Shown in pieces: positions 8,941 to 18,105 of a stretch of DNA of 64,000 bases. The notes beneath the pieces are model-generated. The model was not told the origin of the DNA. It did no database searches and worked only from the letters and a program-made list of their open reading frames with translations. The stretch is from Flavobacterium sp. HTF (lineage in GTDB: Bacteria > Bacteroidota > Bacteroidia > Flavobacteriales > Flavobacteriaceae): NCBI RefSeq assembly GCF_003105115.1, contig NZ_QETH01000014.1, positions 22,060 through 86,059 on the forward strand, in the 5' to 3' direction. A program made the translations under genes and the position numbers. How positions within the stretch are numbered: the stretch's first letter is position 1; every line of letters starts with the position of its first letter.

Positions 8941-11718
8941 TATTTTGCATTCTATAGTATAATTTCCAGACCCCAGTTCTAAAGTCGGCTTTTTATCTTT
9001 TTCATTAAAAATTGTACGTACCACTTTTTTATCAATCTTTATTTCTGAATTTTTAGAAACTGGCAGTTTTATCGTTGCTGTTGTATTCGCGGGAATTTCA
9101 ACTTTCAGGATAAATTTTCCCTCTTTCTTTTCCCATGACGAAACTATTTTTCCATAAACCGATTGATAATCCGCTTCTGCGAAAGTCATATCGCCCACTA
9201 CTTCAGGCTGAATAAAGAAATGTTTGAATCCCGGCTGCTCAGAATCAGCTACTATTCCGGCCAGACTCTGATAAAACCATTCTTCAATTTGCCCCATCAT
9301 AAAATGATTCCACGAATTTCCTTTTCCCGGATCCCATTGTTCTGTCAAAGTGGTCAATCCAAATTTTATCTGAAAACCGTAACCCGGCGCATCATAATGA
9401 TTGTTTATTTTATACATCGTTTCGTTTTCTCCATTTCTGGCCAGAGCCTGAAACAAATAGCGATTTCCAACATCACCCGTTGTTAACCGGTCGCCTTTTG
9501 CTTTGATGTCTGCCATTAAATTCTGCATTACGGCTTCCTTGTACTGCGGTTCTACTATATCCATAAAAACTGGAACAGCATTGCTAAACTGACTGCTTGT
9601 TCCGTATTGCCTGGTTTCTGTATTGAAAAATTCCTTGTTGAAAGCCTTTTTAATTTCTGAAGCCAGAGTCTCGTATTTCTCAATGTCTTCTTTTTTATTC
9701 AATAATTTTGACGCTTTTGCTACCAAACTTGCTCCATAATAAAAATGGGAAGTTGCCGAAAGCGCAATCGGACTGTTTTTAGAATATCCTGCGGCATGCG
9801 TTCCGTAATCATACCAGTCGCCTAGTCCGTGCGAAACAATATGGTTCTTTGATGTGCTTTCTAAATAATCAACATATCGCTTCATTACCGGATAATATTT
9901 CTCTATAAGTGAGGCATCTCCATAATATTCATAATACATCCACGGCAGGATTACACCTGTAACGCCCCATTCCGGAGAATCGGTAAAATCTCCTCCAAAA
10001 ACGATGTATTCGGGAACAATTGTCGGAATCAGGCCGTTATCTCTTTGTGAATCTGAAATGTTCTGCATTGTAGCCGGAATATAACTTTGTAAATTATAAT
10101 TGAACATTAATCCGGGTCCATTCAGATGTATTTCCTCAAGCCAGCCCAATTTTTCCCTTTGGGGACAATCGGTGAAAACGCTTTGAAAATTACTTTTTAT
10201 GGAATTATTAATCAGTTCGTGGGTTTTGTTGAAAATCTCGTTTGACGATTTAAAATTTCCCGCTTCTCCTGCCGAATTATAAATGAAATTTGATTTTAAA
10301 CCTACAATTGTCGGCAGATTTTCATTCTTTGTTTCTTTATAATTGATGTTCTCGATCTGAATGTACTGAAATCCGTAATAACTAAATTTCGGCTGCCATT
10401 CTTCTATTCCTTCACCTTTTAAAGTATAATCATAATAGTATGGCTTCCCGGATCTTCCCTGTCCTATAGTTCCGTCATCGTTTAAACCTTCGCCAACCCA
10501 AACACGAACCGTCTGCCCTTTTTTTCCTTTTACTTTTATGGTTGGAAATCCGGAAAGGTTTTGTCCCATATTGAAAACATAGATTTCTGGCTTTGGCTGT
10601 TTGACTTCTTTTACTTCAAATTTTTTCTGAATCGTAACCGGGGGGGCTGTCTGTGCTCTCAGAGTTCCTTTTGGCGCTTCCTGAATTACCACTTTTTTCC
10701 AGTCTGAATCGTTAAACCCTTTATTATTCCAGCCTTTCTGTTCTAAATTGGCATTGTAATCTTCTCCTCCAAAAATGCTGTTGTACGTAATCGGACTTTT
10801 GCTGTATTTCCAGCTTTCATCAGACTTTATATTTTCTTCTGAACCATCTTTGTACGTAATTTTCATTTTGAAGAATAAAGTCGGCGGGCCAAAACTCACA
10901 AAGAATTTGGTATATCTTTCGGCCAATGTATTGTACATTCCGTTTCCTAACAAAACCCCAATCACATTTTCTCCGTTTTGTAACTGATTCGAAGTTAATT
11001 CATATGTATTGTAATTAACGGTTTTATCATAGTCTGTCCACAAAGGCGCAAATTCGCTGTTGCCAATTTTCTTTCCGTTAATAGTAAGTTCATAATGGCC
11101 TAAACCTGAAATGTAAACAACTGCTTCTTTGATTTCTTTTTTTACTTCGAAAGGTTTTCGCAACATAATGCTTCTGCGTGACAAAGAATCTGAAGCATTG
11201 ATCAGAGCATCTTTTTTCTCTCTTTTGTAAGTTGCAGAATGATAATTTCGGCCTTCCGGCAAATGGCTGTTGGCTTTTGTAATTGCACCGATCCAAATTG
11301 GATTTAAATCTGATTCTAAAGGTGCAATTCGAAACGAGGCGATGGTACTCCACTTCGATTCTTTATTATGCTGATTCCAGACTTTTACTTTCCAGAAATA
11401 TTTGGTTTCTTTTTTTAGCGGATTCCCGCTGTACGTAATTTGAAGGTTTTTGTTTGAAATTACTTTTCCGCTGTTCCATACATCTGCATCATTTTTTTTA
11501 AGTTTTTCCTGAGAAGAAGAAACTAAAATCTGATACGCATTCTGCGATACATTTGTCTCTTTTGAAACCAGCTGCCAGCTTAACCCCGGTTGATTTTGGA
11601 TAACAGCTAATGGATTTTCTGCCATTTCTGTGGTTAGATGCACAGGCAAAATTTGTCCATTTGAAATGAACGTGATTAAAAAGCTAAATCCTAATAATAT
11701 GTTTTTGAAATTCTTCAT
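8938..11718 (-). CDS. GH78 alpha-L-rhamnosidase
   Basis: Secreted 926-residue alpha-L-rhamnosidase. Signal peptide about 1-22 (ISNGQ). An N-terminal Ig-like domain (LSWQL...YQILVSSS, FWKVKVW) precedes a rhamnosidase N domain (SGLGHYELTINGKKIG; FGGEDYNAN at about 316-324). A concanavalin-like segment follows (VFNMGQNLSGFPTIKVKG), then the (alpha/alpha)6 catalytic domain with DCPQREKLGWLEEIH at 517-531, where Glu522 lies in the catalytic-acid motif. The C-terminal beta domain ends LELGSGNYTIECKI. Full length and intact. The REKLGW motif is the classic GH78 form and differs from the other two GH78 proteins in the window, so the three probably act on different rhamnose linkages. Confidence 0.94.
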   Translation of the reverse strand: MKNFKNILLGFSFLITFISNGQILPVHLTTEMAENPLAVIQNQPGLSWQLVSKETNVSQNAYQILVSSSQEKLKKNDADVWNSGKVISNKNLQITYSGNPLKKETKYFWKVKVWNQHNKESKWSTIASFRIAPLESDLNPIWIGAITKANSHLPEGRNYHSATYKREKKDALINASDSLSRRSIMLRKPFEVKKEIKEAVVYISGLGHYELTINGKKIGNSEFAPLWTDYDKTVNYNTYELTSNQLQNGENVIGVLLGNGMYNTLAERYTKFFVSFGPPTLFFKMKITYKDGSEENIKSDESWKYSKSPITYNSIFGGEDYNANLEQKGWNNKGFNDSDWKKVVIQEAPKGTLRAQTAPPVTIQKKFEVKEVKQPKPEIYVFNMGQNLSGFPTIKVKGKKGQTVRVWVGEGLNDDGTIGQGRSGKPYYYDYTLKGEGIEEWQPKFSYYGFQYIQIENINYKETKNENLPTIVGLKSNFIYNSAGEAGNFKSSNEIFNKTHELINNSIKSNFQSVFTDCPQREKLGWLEEIHLNGPGLMFNYNLQSYIPATMQNISDSQRDNGLIPTIVPEYIVFGGDFTDSPEWGVTGVILPWMYYEYYGDASLIEKYYPVMKRYVDYLESTSKNHIVSHGLGDWYDYGTHAAGYSKNSPIALSATSHFYYGASLVAKASKLLNKKEDIEKYETLASEIKKAFNKEFFNTETRQYGTSSQFSNAVPVFMDIVEPQYKEAVMQNLMADIKAKGDRLTTGDVGNRYLFQALARNGENETMYKINNHYDAPGYGFQIKFGLTTLTEQWDPGKGNSWNHFMMGQIEEWFYQSLAGIVADSEQPGFKHFFIQPEVVGDMTFAEADYQSVYGKIVSSWEKKEGKFILKVEIPANTTATIKLPVSKNSEIKIDKKVVRTIFNEKDKKPTLELGSGNYTIECKI

Positions 11719-11742
11719 TTCTTGCTTTTAAAATTTGAACGC

Positions 11743-11830
11743 TGATGAAACTGATTTTTTTCTGTTTAAAAATATAAAATCTGTGCAAATCTGTGTTTTC
11801 GCGATAGCAAATCTGTTTAATCCGCGTTTT
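11743..11830. repeat. Imperfect inverted repeat (GCTGAT...CGCGT type)
   Basis: This repeat fills the gap between GH78 and the Asp-box propeller gene. The left part reads CGCTGATGAAACTGATTTTT and the right part GCGATAGCAAATCTG...CCGCG. It is the same family as the elements at 8805-8940 and 53040-53285. Confidence 0.6.
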
Positions 11831-11835
11831 GTATT

Positions 11836-13701
11836 TTACAACTTTTTCGTAATCAACGATTCAATATTGAATACTGCTTCCGGGATTAATTTTCCGGTTT
11901 GAGGCAGGTCATCGTAATCTTCTGTATCTGGTTCTGTATCTGCATCAGGTGAATGTCTTTGTTCTCCTGTGCGGAACATAATTCGCTCAAATCCATCTGT
12001 TGGCGCATAAAATATTTTGGTTGCTTCTTTTTCGTCGTTTACTTTTACCGTATACGAACGATTTTTAGCATCTAACTTTACAGCAACTTTATATGTTTTA
12101 TTGGCTTCGTATTTTGCGATTGTATTAAAACGTGCCCCTGTTTTTACTTTTAATTGCCCGTCGCTGTCAAAAACCAGTCTTACTGAAGGCAAACCTTGTT
12201 TGTTTTGAAATTCAATTTGCAATAAACCATGATTGTTTTGTTCAGGCATTACAGTAAAAACGGCTTCCATTTTTGCTGCAAACGGAATTACTCTTTCGGC
12301 ACGGGAATAATCAAAAGCGTCCTGGTCTCTTAAAGTCAGCCATTTTTTGCCATCCGATTTTTTCTCAATTTTTGTTGATGCCCATGAAAGGTCGTATGTA
12401 TTCCAAAATTTCAGCTCGTCTCCATTTGGAAGTGTATTAAAAATATCATTTACATCTTCCGTCACAACCGAAGTTACCGGAACCGGAATCGAAGCCACCC
12501 AGATATCTTCTTTATTCATGCTGTAGCCCACCCAGATTTTTCCGTCTGGCGGAGTTCCGTCTTTTTCAGTGATTCCACGTACATATTGCGGACCTGCAGA
12601 TTTGTAGTTCCCGCCATAGCGCATCGGACTTACTTCTCCGTGAACCAACAATAAATCTTTATAATTTAAACCATCATCACTTGTCGAAATTGCCAAAGGC
12701 CAACGATATTCTGACGGATTATAAAGCGTGGCATAACGATTATCTGATGTTTTTTGTCCCCAGATTTTAGCATTGCTGTTTACAAATCCCGGCGCACGCA
12801 ATGGCATATAATCCCACGACTTTCCGCCATCTCTGCTGATAGAAGTCAAGGCATGTTTCCATAAACCAACCACGTTTCCGTTTGGCAAATGATAATAACT
12901 AAAGGCTTTATATGGTTTTTGTAACGGAATTAACTCATCGTCGCGATCTGCTTCTTCCACCCATTGCTGTAAAACTAATGGTTCTGATAAGATTTCTTCG
13001 CAGGCTTTTTTTAATCCTTTATCTTTTGATGTGGTATAAAAAGGAAAGTTTGATTTCGATTTATCCCAGGTTTTATTATATCTGATGAAATAAATTTCAC
13101 CAAAACTTCCGTCTTTTCTGATTTCGCGAATGACACGTCCGATTCCTTTTCCATCATTTGGATCGTCTTTTTCATCCATTGCTATTCCGTAATATGCTAA
13201 AGCAAAAAGGCGTTTGTCTTTTGAAGTATAGAATCCCATTCTTTGGTGCATAATCGCATCTAAGTTTTTGGCAACTCCTTCAACTCCTTCTTTTTTCCAT
13301 CCGTCAGGAATACGGTAAATTGGAAAAATTACTTCCGGTTTTGTCCAGGTTACACCGTCTTTGGAAGTCATTAATAAAGTCTGGCTTGGCGGAATATGTT
13401 CTCCTGAAGGGGCACTTAAATAATGCAGATAAAAGGTGTTATTCCAGTACGCCATCATCGGCTGGTGATTGTACGTCCATCCAAAACCATCTGCTTTTTC
13501 AGGATGTTCACGGCTTGCTCGCATGATCTGTGTCGCGTGAACTCCAACTGCCGGACTTAACTGCCCGTGATGGTAATCTACATTCGAAAGTGTTTTACCA
13601 ACATAACGCACAGTGTCATTTTGTGCATTTACAACCATACCAATCAATAAAATTGTGGCAGTGGTTATGATGTTGGTTTTGATGTTTTGGAAAGTAATCA
13701 T
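11836..13701 (-). CDS. Asp-box (sialidase-fold) beta-propeller glycosidase with C-terminal beta-sandwich
   Basis: Secreted 621-residue protein with signal peptide to about residue 26 (VVNAQ). Residues about 50-420 carry several Asp-box repeats typical of six-bladed sialidase-fold propellers: TSKDGVTW, SRDGGKSWDY and TSDDGLNYKD. A conserved stretch GWTYNHQPMMAYW with GEHIPPSQTLL opens the propeller. Residues about 430-610 look like a laminin-G/concanavalin-type beta-sandwich (VIPFAAKMEAVFTV, RLVFDSDGQLKVKTG). Sialic acid is not expected in this pathway. RG-II contains Kdo and Dha, and sialidase-fold enzymes (GH33, GH143) remove them in Bacteroides. A Kdo or Dha hydrolase is therefore the best hypothesis, with low certainty between the two. 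The sialidase-type fold itself is well supported. Confidence 0.72.
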   Translation of the reverse strand: MITFQNIKTNIITTATILLIGMVVNAQNDTVRYVGKTLSNVDYHHGQLSPAVGVHATQIMRASREHPEKADGFGWTYNHQPMMAYWNNTFYLHYLSAPSGEHIPPSQTLLMTSKDGVTWTKPEVIFPIYRIPDGWKKEGVEGVAKNLDAIMHQRMGFYTSKDKRLFALAYYGIAMDEKDDPNDGKGIGRVIREIRKDGSFGEIYFIRYNKTWDKSKSNFPFYTTSKDKGLKKACEEILSEPLVLQQWVEEADRDDELIPLQKPYKAFSYYHLPNGNVVGLWKHALTSISRDGGKSWDYMPLRAPGFVNSNAKIWGQKTSDNRYATLYNPSEYRWPLAISTSDDGLNYKDLLLVHGEVSPMRYGGNYKSAGPQYVRGITEKDGTPPDGKIWVGYSMNKEDIWVASIPVPVTSVVTEDVNDIFNTLPNGDELKFWNTYDLSWASTKIEKKSDGKKWLTLRDQDAFDYSRAERVIPFAAKMEAVFTVMPEQNNHGLLQIEFQNKQGLPSVRLVFDSDGQLKVKTGARFNTIAKYEANKTYKVAVKLDAKNRSYTVKVNDEKEATKIFYAPTDGFERIMFRTGEQRHSPDADTEPDTEDYDDLPQTGKLIPEAVFNIESLITKKL

Positions 13702-13729
13702 TGTGTTTTATTTTTATCTGCCTGATCTG

Positions 13730-13767
13730 CTAAATCTGCGTACTAATAATTACTCACGCAGATTTAG
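13730..13767. repeat. Intergenic inverted repeat
   Basis: Perfect 12-bp arms CTAAATCTGCGT (13730-13741) and ACGCAGATTTAG (13756-13767) around a 14-bp loop, between the GH43-like and Asp-box genes. Same family as 2751-2813. Confidence 0.7.
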
Positions 13768-13844
13768 CTGATTTGGCTGATTATTTACTTTTCTGCCATA
13801 GATTAAAAAATTTAAAAAATCCTTTAAATCTGTAGCATTATCTT

Positions 13845-14762
13845 TTATTTTCTTTCAATTAATCCCTTTAAAACCTCCTCTGAAATTGTTGTAATCGTTC
13901 CGTGTTTGTGTCCTTCCGGAAGTTTTATTTTTGAAGAAACATCTTCAAAATGAACAAAATCTGAAGTGCTTAAAGCTTTATAATTTTTTGAGCCGTAATT
14001 ATCATAATACAACAGCCAGTTTTTACCCACTTTTACCACCGTTGGTCCTTCAGACAAATATTCGGTTAAAGGTTCAGAACTGTTTTTAAACGGACCTAAA
14101 GGCGTTTTTCCGAAAGCTACTTTTATGTTTCGCATTGGTCTTGTATTGTCTTTCAAAACCAAAACATAGTCCTTCTTTGCTTTTTTTACAATCACACAAT
14201 CAATCACACTAAAGCCGGGATCGTAATATAATTTCGTATCTGAAAACGTTTTAAAATCTTTCGTCGTCACATAATACATTCTGTGATTGTTTTTCTCTTC
14301 TTCCACTCCCTTTTCAAATCGAAACGGAATCGTAGATGCCCAGATAATGATGTATTCTTTTTTAACATCGTCATAAAAAATTTCGGGTGCCCAGACGTTT
14401 ACCACTTCAGGTTCATTTTTCATTACTGAAATATATTCCTGTTTTGACCAGTGAATCAAATCTTTTGAACTGGCGTATCCAAAACCGTTGCCGCCTTTCC
14501 AGTCTGTTGTCCAGACCATGTGATAGGTTCCGTCAGTTCCTTTTATAATGGACGGGTCACGCATAATTTTGCTGGCACCGATTTCCGGTTTTAAGAACGA
14601 GCCTTCAAGACCCTTCCAGTTGTAACCGTCTTCGCTGTACGCGAGATATAAACCTTCTGTTGCCGGTTCGCGGAACGAGGTAAAAAGATACAAGTCTTTC
14701 TTTTTCTGCGAATAACTAATCGCAAAAAGGGAAAGGGTTATGATGATGAATATTTTTTTCAT
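13845..14762 (-). CDS. GH43-like five-bladed beta-propeller glycosidase
   Basis: Secreted 305-residue enzyme; signal peptide ends near ISYSQ. It is a minimal GH43-type five-bladed propeller with the expected three acidic positions: IMRDPSII (base aspartate), the pKa-modulating aspartate candidate in FSVIDCVIV, and the acid glutamate in LSEGPTVVKVG. NVWAPEIFYDD is the usual blade signature. GH43 enzymes act on arabinofuranose, xylose or galactose linkages, and this compact form has no carbohydrate-binding module. In this locus arabinan or galactan side-chain trimming is likely. It lies 97 bp downstream of GH28 in transcription order. Confidence 0.85.
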   Translation of the reverse strand: MKKIFIIITLSLFAISYSQKKKDLYLFTSFREPATEGLYLAYSEDGYNWKGLEGSFLKPEIGASKIMRDPSIIKGTDGTYHMVWTTDWKGGNGFGYASSKDLIHWSKQEYISVMKNEPEVVNVWAPEIFYDDVKKEYIIIWASTIPFRFEKGVEEEKNNHRMYYVTTKDFKTFSDTKLYYDPGFSVIDCVIVKKAKKDYVLVLKDNTRPMRNIKVAFGKTPLGPFKNSSEPLTEYLSEGPTVVKVGKNWLLYYDNYGSKNYKALSTSDFVHFEDVSSKIKLPEGHKHGTITTISEEVLKGLIERK

Positions 14763-14776
14763 GTCTTATTTTTTCT

Positions 14777-14853
14777 CCTGCGAGGTTTTTAAAACCTCGT
14801 AGGTATAGTTTGTGCGTATTGAAATACCTACAAGGTTTTGAAAACCTTGCAGG
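14777..14853. repeat. Intergenic inverted repeat containing two hairpins
   Basis: The outer arms CCTGCGAGG and CCTTGCAGG enclose two self-complementary pieces (GAGGTTTTTAAAACCTC and AAGGTTTTGAAAACCTT). Further copies of the GGTTTTGAAAACC core occur at 38715-38741 and near 38900. Located between GH28 and GH43. Confidence 0.7.
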
Positions 14854-14859
14854 AACGCA

Positions 14860-16428
14860 CTATTCTGTAATTGCTTTTTTATCCAGATCTTTTCCTTTTT
14901 TAACTGCTGTCGTTACATTGTTAAAAACATTGTTTTTAACAAATACATTTTTCGTTTCTTTTCCATCTGCTTCAATAAAAATATCGGTTGCATTAAACGG
15001 AAAATTATTGTTGATCAAAGTATTAGAAACATTATTCAGTCTGATAACCGGAACTCCTTTTATTGGTGTTGATGAACCAACATTGTCTAAAATCAGGTTT
15101 TTGGAATCTGAGATCTTAAACGATGACCCAACCGATGTATTTACTTTTACATCATGAAATTCAACATCTGTGGCTGTATTTACTTCAAAACCTTCTTTGC
15201 CTTCTATGTTTATATTTGAAAACGAAATATTCTGAACCGGCATTTCTGCTATTCCTAAAATCGCTCCGGCTTTGTTGACATTTGTTCCGGTAATATTACT
15301 CATATGAATGTTTCTGAAAATTGGAGTTTTCTCAGTTACAGGCTCTTGTTTGGTGTCTTTATCATAAAAAAGGCTCAATACAAAAGCTTCTTCTTTGATG
15401 TTTTTCATTACGATATTATCTATACGAATATCTTCTACAACACCACCACGACCGCGAGCCGATTTGATTCTGATTCCTCTGTCTGTTCCGTCAAAAACAC
15501 AGTTGGAAATTGTGATTTTCTTGATTCCGCCGGACATTTCACTTCCAATAACAACACCGCCGTGACCGCTTAGCATCGTACAATTTGTAATCGTTACATT
15601 TTCGGTTGCAATTCCGTATTTACGGCCGTCTGCATCTCTTCCTGATTTGATTGTAATACAGTCGTCTCCAACGCTAATGTGGCAATTTGAGATATGAACA
15701 TTTTTGCACGAAGATGGATTAATACCGTCTGTATTTGGTGAGTGCGGATTAAAAATTGAAATTCCGGTTATCGTTACATTATCGCAAAACTCCGGATTAA
15801 TCGTCCAGAAAGGGGAATTTTGAAACGTTACGCCTTCAATTAAAATATTTTTACAATTTAAAACCTGGAAAAAAGCTGGTCTGAAAAACTTTTTGTCCAT
15901 CGTTCTTTTATAATATGGTTCATAAGCAATTCCCTGATTTTGCTCATCCCACATTTTTTGATATTTAGTCTCCGGAATTGGACCTTTTGCCGATTCAATT
16001 CGATATACTTCATTCCACCATGCTTTTCCTTGTCCGTCTATTACACCTCTTCCTTTTATGGTAATATTTTCGGCATCTTTTGCATAAAATAAGGGCGAAA
16101 ATGTTTTCATCATTATTCCTTCATAACGCATTTCTACAAAAGGCAGATAATCATCAAAATTCTCTGAAAATTTTAAAAGCGCTCCTGAATCTAAATGAAT
16201 AGTGATGTTGCTTTTTAGTTTTAATGATCCTGTCAAATATTCTCCGGCAGGAAAAAAGATGGTTCCTCCGCCATTTTTAGCTGCTTTTTCAATAGCATTC
16301 TGAATGGCTTCCGTGCATTTTATTCCTTTGTTGTTTCCTCCTTCGTTTAGGATATTCAGCCAGCAGTCGTTTGCGAAAGTGGTGTTTAGTCCGGTTATGA
16401 AGCAGAGAATGAATAGTATGTTTTTCAT
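14860..16428 (-). CDS. GH28 polygalacturonase-type hydrolase
   Basis: Secreted 522-residue right-handed beta-helix hydrolase that should cleave alpha-1,4-galacturonan or release galacturonate from rhamnogalacturonan. The family motifs are in order: NTDG at 232-235, DD at 255-256 (catalytic aspartates), SGHGG at 287-291 and RIK at 320-322. I place the start at 16428, because MKNILFILCFITGLNTTFA is a clean signal peptide; the in-frame ATG ten codons upstream would put charged residues before it. In the RG-II pathway a GH28 opens the backbone at the end of degradation. It lies 123 bp downstream of the GH140 gene in transcription order. Confidence 0.93.
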   Translation of the reverse strand: MKNILFILCFITGLNTTFANDCWLNILNEGGNNKGIKCTEAIQNAIEKAAKNGGGTIFFPAGEYLTGSLKLKSNITIHLDSGALLKFSENFDDYLPFVEMRYEGIMMKTFSPLFYAKDAENITIKGRGVIDGQGKAWWNEVYRIESAKGPIPETKYQKMWDEQNQGIAYEPYYKRTMDKKFFRPAFFQVLNCKNILIEGVTFQNSPFWTINPEFCDNVTITGISIFNPHSPNTDGINPSSCKNVHISNCHISVGDDCITIKSGRDADGRKYGIATENVTITNCTMLSGHGGVVIGSEMSGGIKKITISNCVFDGTDRGIRIKSARGRGGVVEDIRIDNIVMKNIKEEAFVLSLFYDKDTKQEPVTEKTPIFRNIHMSNITGTNVNKAGAILGIAEMPVQNISFSNINIEGKEGFEVNTATDVEFHDVKVNTSVGSSFKISDSKNLILDNVGSSTPIKGVPVIRLNNVSNTLINNNFPFNATDIFIEADGKETKNVFVKNNVFNNVTTAVKKGKDLDKKAITE

Positions 16429-16451
16429 AGTTGTGTTACTTTTTCTCATTA

Positions 16452-16542
16452 TTGTCATTCTGAGGGATGAGGAATCTTCGCAAGGTATTTGTCAATCTTT
16501 GTCGAGTTTCGAGTGTGATCCTTCCTTCGTCAGGATGACAAG
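16452..16542. repeat. Intergenic inverted repeat (TTGTCATTCTGA family)
   Basis: TTGTCATTCTGA at 16452 and TCAGGATGACAA ending at 16542 form near-perfect arms (one mismatch) around CAATCTTTGTCGAG. Members of the same family occur near 2838-2895, 21303-21324, 38758-38862, 50590-50645 and 53107-53208. Confidence 0.7.
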
Positions 16543-16551
16543 ACTGTGTGG

Positions 16552-17955
16552 TTACTTTGTGTTCAAAATCAAAACCCAGTCATTACCGTCTTCTTTTTTT
16601 CCTGCTGGTTGAAAATTTTGAGTTCCTTTATTATCAAATATTCCGATTTTAGTTTTCTTTCCATTTCTTGGATTGTACCAAATCGCTTCGAATTTATCTC
16701 CGGAAATTTTTCCTAGTTTTACTTCTATTATTCTTCCGTTGTAAGTATACAGTAAAGCGTATTTCTCTCCTTTTATGGCCGGAATATAATCGTATTTTTC
16801 TCCCTGGTTAACAACTAAGGAAACATCTGGAACTCCTTCTAAAAATGGAATTTCTTCCATTAATTTTTTAATGTAAACCATTTGTTTTGCTCCTGGCGCA
16901 TCGATTGCCGATGTCCATAATTCTTTGTTTCCGTAAGCGGGTTTATCGCCTTTTCTGAACATTTGCATTACAGCGTTGTGTCCGTATGTGTAACCTGCCG
17001 CACCTGAAAGTACCGACCAATATCCATAACGTCTTACATCGTTTGCTGTCCATTTTGGCTGTAAAGTATCGTGCAAACCGTGTGGAATTCCTTCGTAGGA
17101 AGGTTCTCCGTCAAGCGAAGGCTTGGTTGGTTTTAATTCAAAATCTCTCAGGATGAATTTGTAATTGTCTTCTTTGAAATTCGTTTTCACTGAATCCTGA
17201 TCGTATCTTCTGTGACCTGACTGAAACATATTGAAATCCAGCCATTTTTCGTTATGAAAATTCTCTGAAGAATCTGTTCTCCCAAAGGGGTGAAAAGTCA
17301 CTAACTGATTTGGATTACTTGTTTTTAAAGTATTTCCGATTGCATTCCAGATATCCTGAAATTCATTTCCGTGTGTGTCTCCTCCGTTTAACCAGATTAC
17401 ATTGGTTTTGTTTTTGTATCTGTCAGCTAAGAATTTAGCGTATAATATTGCCTGTTCCTTGCTTACTTTATTTCCTTTTGAAACGTTTGTTCCCCAAACC
17501 GGAACCATTGCCAGATAGATTCCGTTTTTCCGGGCTACTTCTAAAGTATAATCTACGTGGTCCCAATAATCGTATTCCTGTGGGTTTTTAAAATCATTTC
17601 CTTCAGTAATTAATGGTTTGGAAACATCATCATTTATTAAAGCTGCATCGCCATACACATTAACTGCATTTATGTTGTGTAAAACCATTACCTGAACAAC
17701 ATTGAATCCTTTTTCTTTTCTGTCTTTAAAATATTTATCAACGCCTGCTCTGTCCAGTTTTCCGAATGTCAGCCAGCCTGTGTCTCCTAACCAGAAAAAT
17801 GGTTTCTCGTTTTCGGTAACAAAATAATGCTGATTTTTAGAAACTTTGATTTGAGGCAGAGTTCCTTTTGTTTTTGCAGATTGCGAAAATCCGCTTTGTG
17901 CTGTCAACAAAAAGCTTATACAAAGTGCGTATAAATATTTAATTTTCAGATTCAT
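16552..17955 (-). CDS. GH140 apiosidase-like glycoside hydrolase (DUF4038)
   Basis: Secreted 467-residue TIM-barrel enzyme of the DUF4038/GH140 type. In B. thetaiotaomicron the family founder releases side chains of RG-II by cleaving at apiose next to the backbone. Visible marks: NQHYFVTENEKPFFWLGDTG at 41-60 (the DUF4038 opening), FNVVQVMVLHNINAVN, candidate acid Asp193 in WLNGGDTHG, and candidate nucleophile Glu284 in LDGEPSYEG. The C-terminal domain (YDYIPAIKGEKYALLYTYNG) is the small beta-sandwich common in the family. I start at 17955 (MNLKIKYLYALCISF, signal peptide ending SGFSQ), not at the upstream in-frame ATG, which lies in a lysine-rich stretch. This is the most RG-II-specific gene in the window. 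Confidence 0.9.
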   Translation of the reverse strand: MNLKIKYLYALCISFLLTAQSGFSQSAKTKGTLPQIKVSKNQHYFVTENEKPFFWLGDTGWLTFGKLDRAGVDKYFKDRKEKGFNVVQVMVLHNINAVNVYGDAALINDDVSKPLITEGNDFKNPQEYDYWDHVDYTLEVARKNGIYLAMVPVWGTNVSKGNKVSKEQAILYAKFLADRYKNKTNVIWLNGGDTHGNEFQDIWNAIGNTLKTSNPNQLVTFHPFGRTDSSENFHNEKWLDFNMFQSGHRRYDQDSVKTNFKEDNYKFILRDFELKPTKPSLDGEPSYEGIPHGLHDTLQPKWTANDVRRYGYWSVLSGAAGYTYGHNAVMQMFRKGDKPAYGNKELWTSAIDAPGAKQMVYIKKLMEEIPFLEGVPDVSLVVNQGEKYDYIPAIKGEKYALLYTYNGRIIEVKLGKISGDKFEAIWYNPRNGKKTKIGIFDNKGTQNFQPAGKKEDGNDWVLILNTK

Positions 17956-17990
17956 TTTGAGTTGTTTTTTGAATTTATGTTTTTTGGTTG

Positions 17991-18096
17991 TTGCCACGAA
18001 TTGCACTAATTTTCACTAATTTTTATTTGCTTTGGCTTAATTTTTTCACGCACATTTTGTAGATTATTAAAAAATAATTTGTGTAATTCGTGGCAA
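17991..18096. repeat. Intergenic inverted repeat
   Basis: TTGCCACGAATTGCAC (17991-18006) pairs with GTGTAATTCGTGGCAA (18081-18096) at 15 of 16 positions, in the gap between GH140 and the beta-helix/DUF6298 gene. Confidence 0.7.
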
Positions 18097-18105
18097 ACTT
18101 TTCTT

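Noticed and set aside
11836..13701. Annotation as a true sialidase
   Set aside because: Asp boxes show the fold only; nothing else in the locus concerns sialic acid, and the pocket motifs are not the classical ones.
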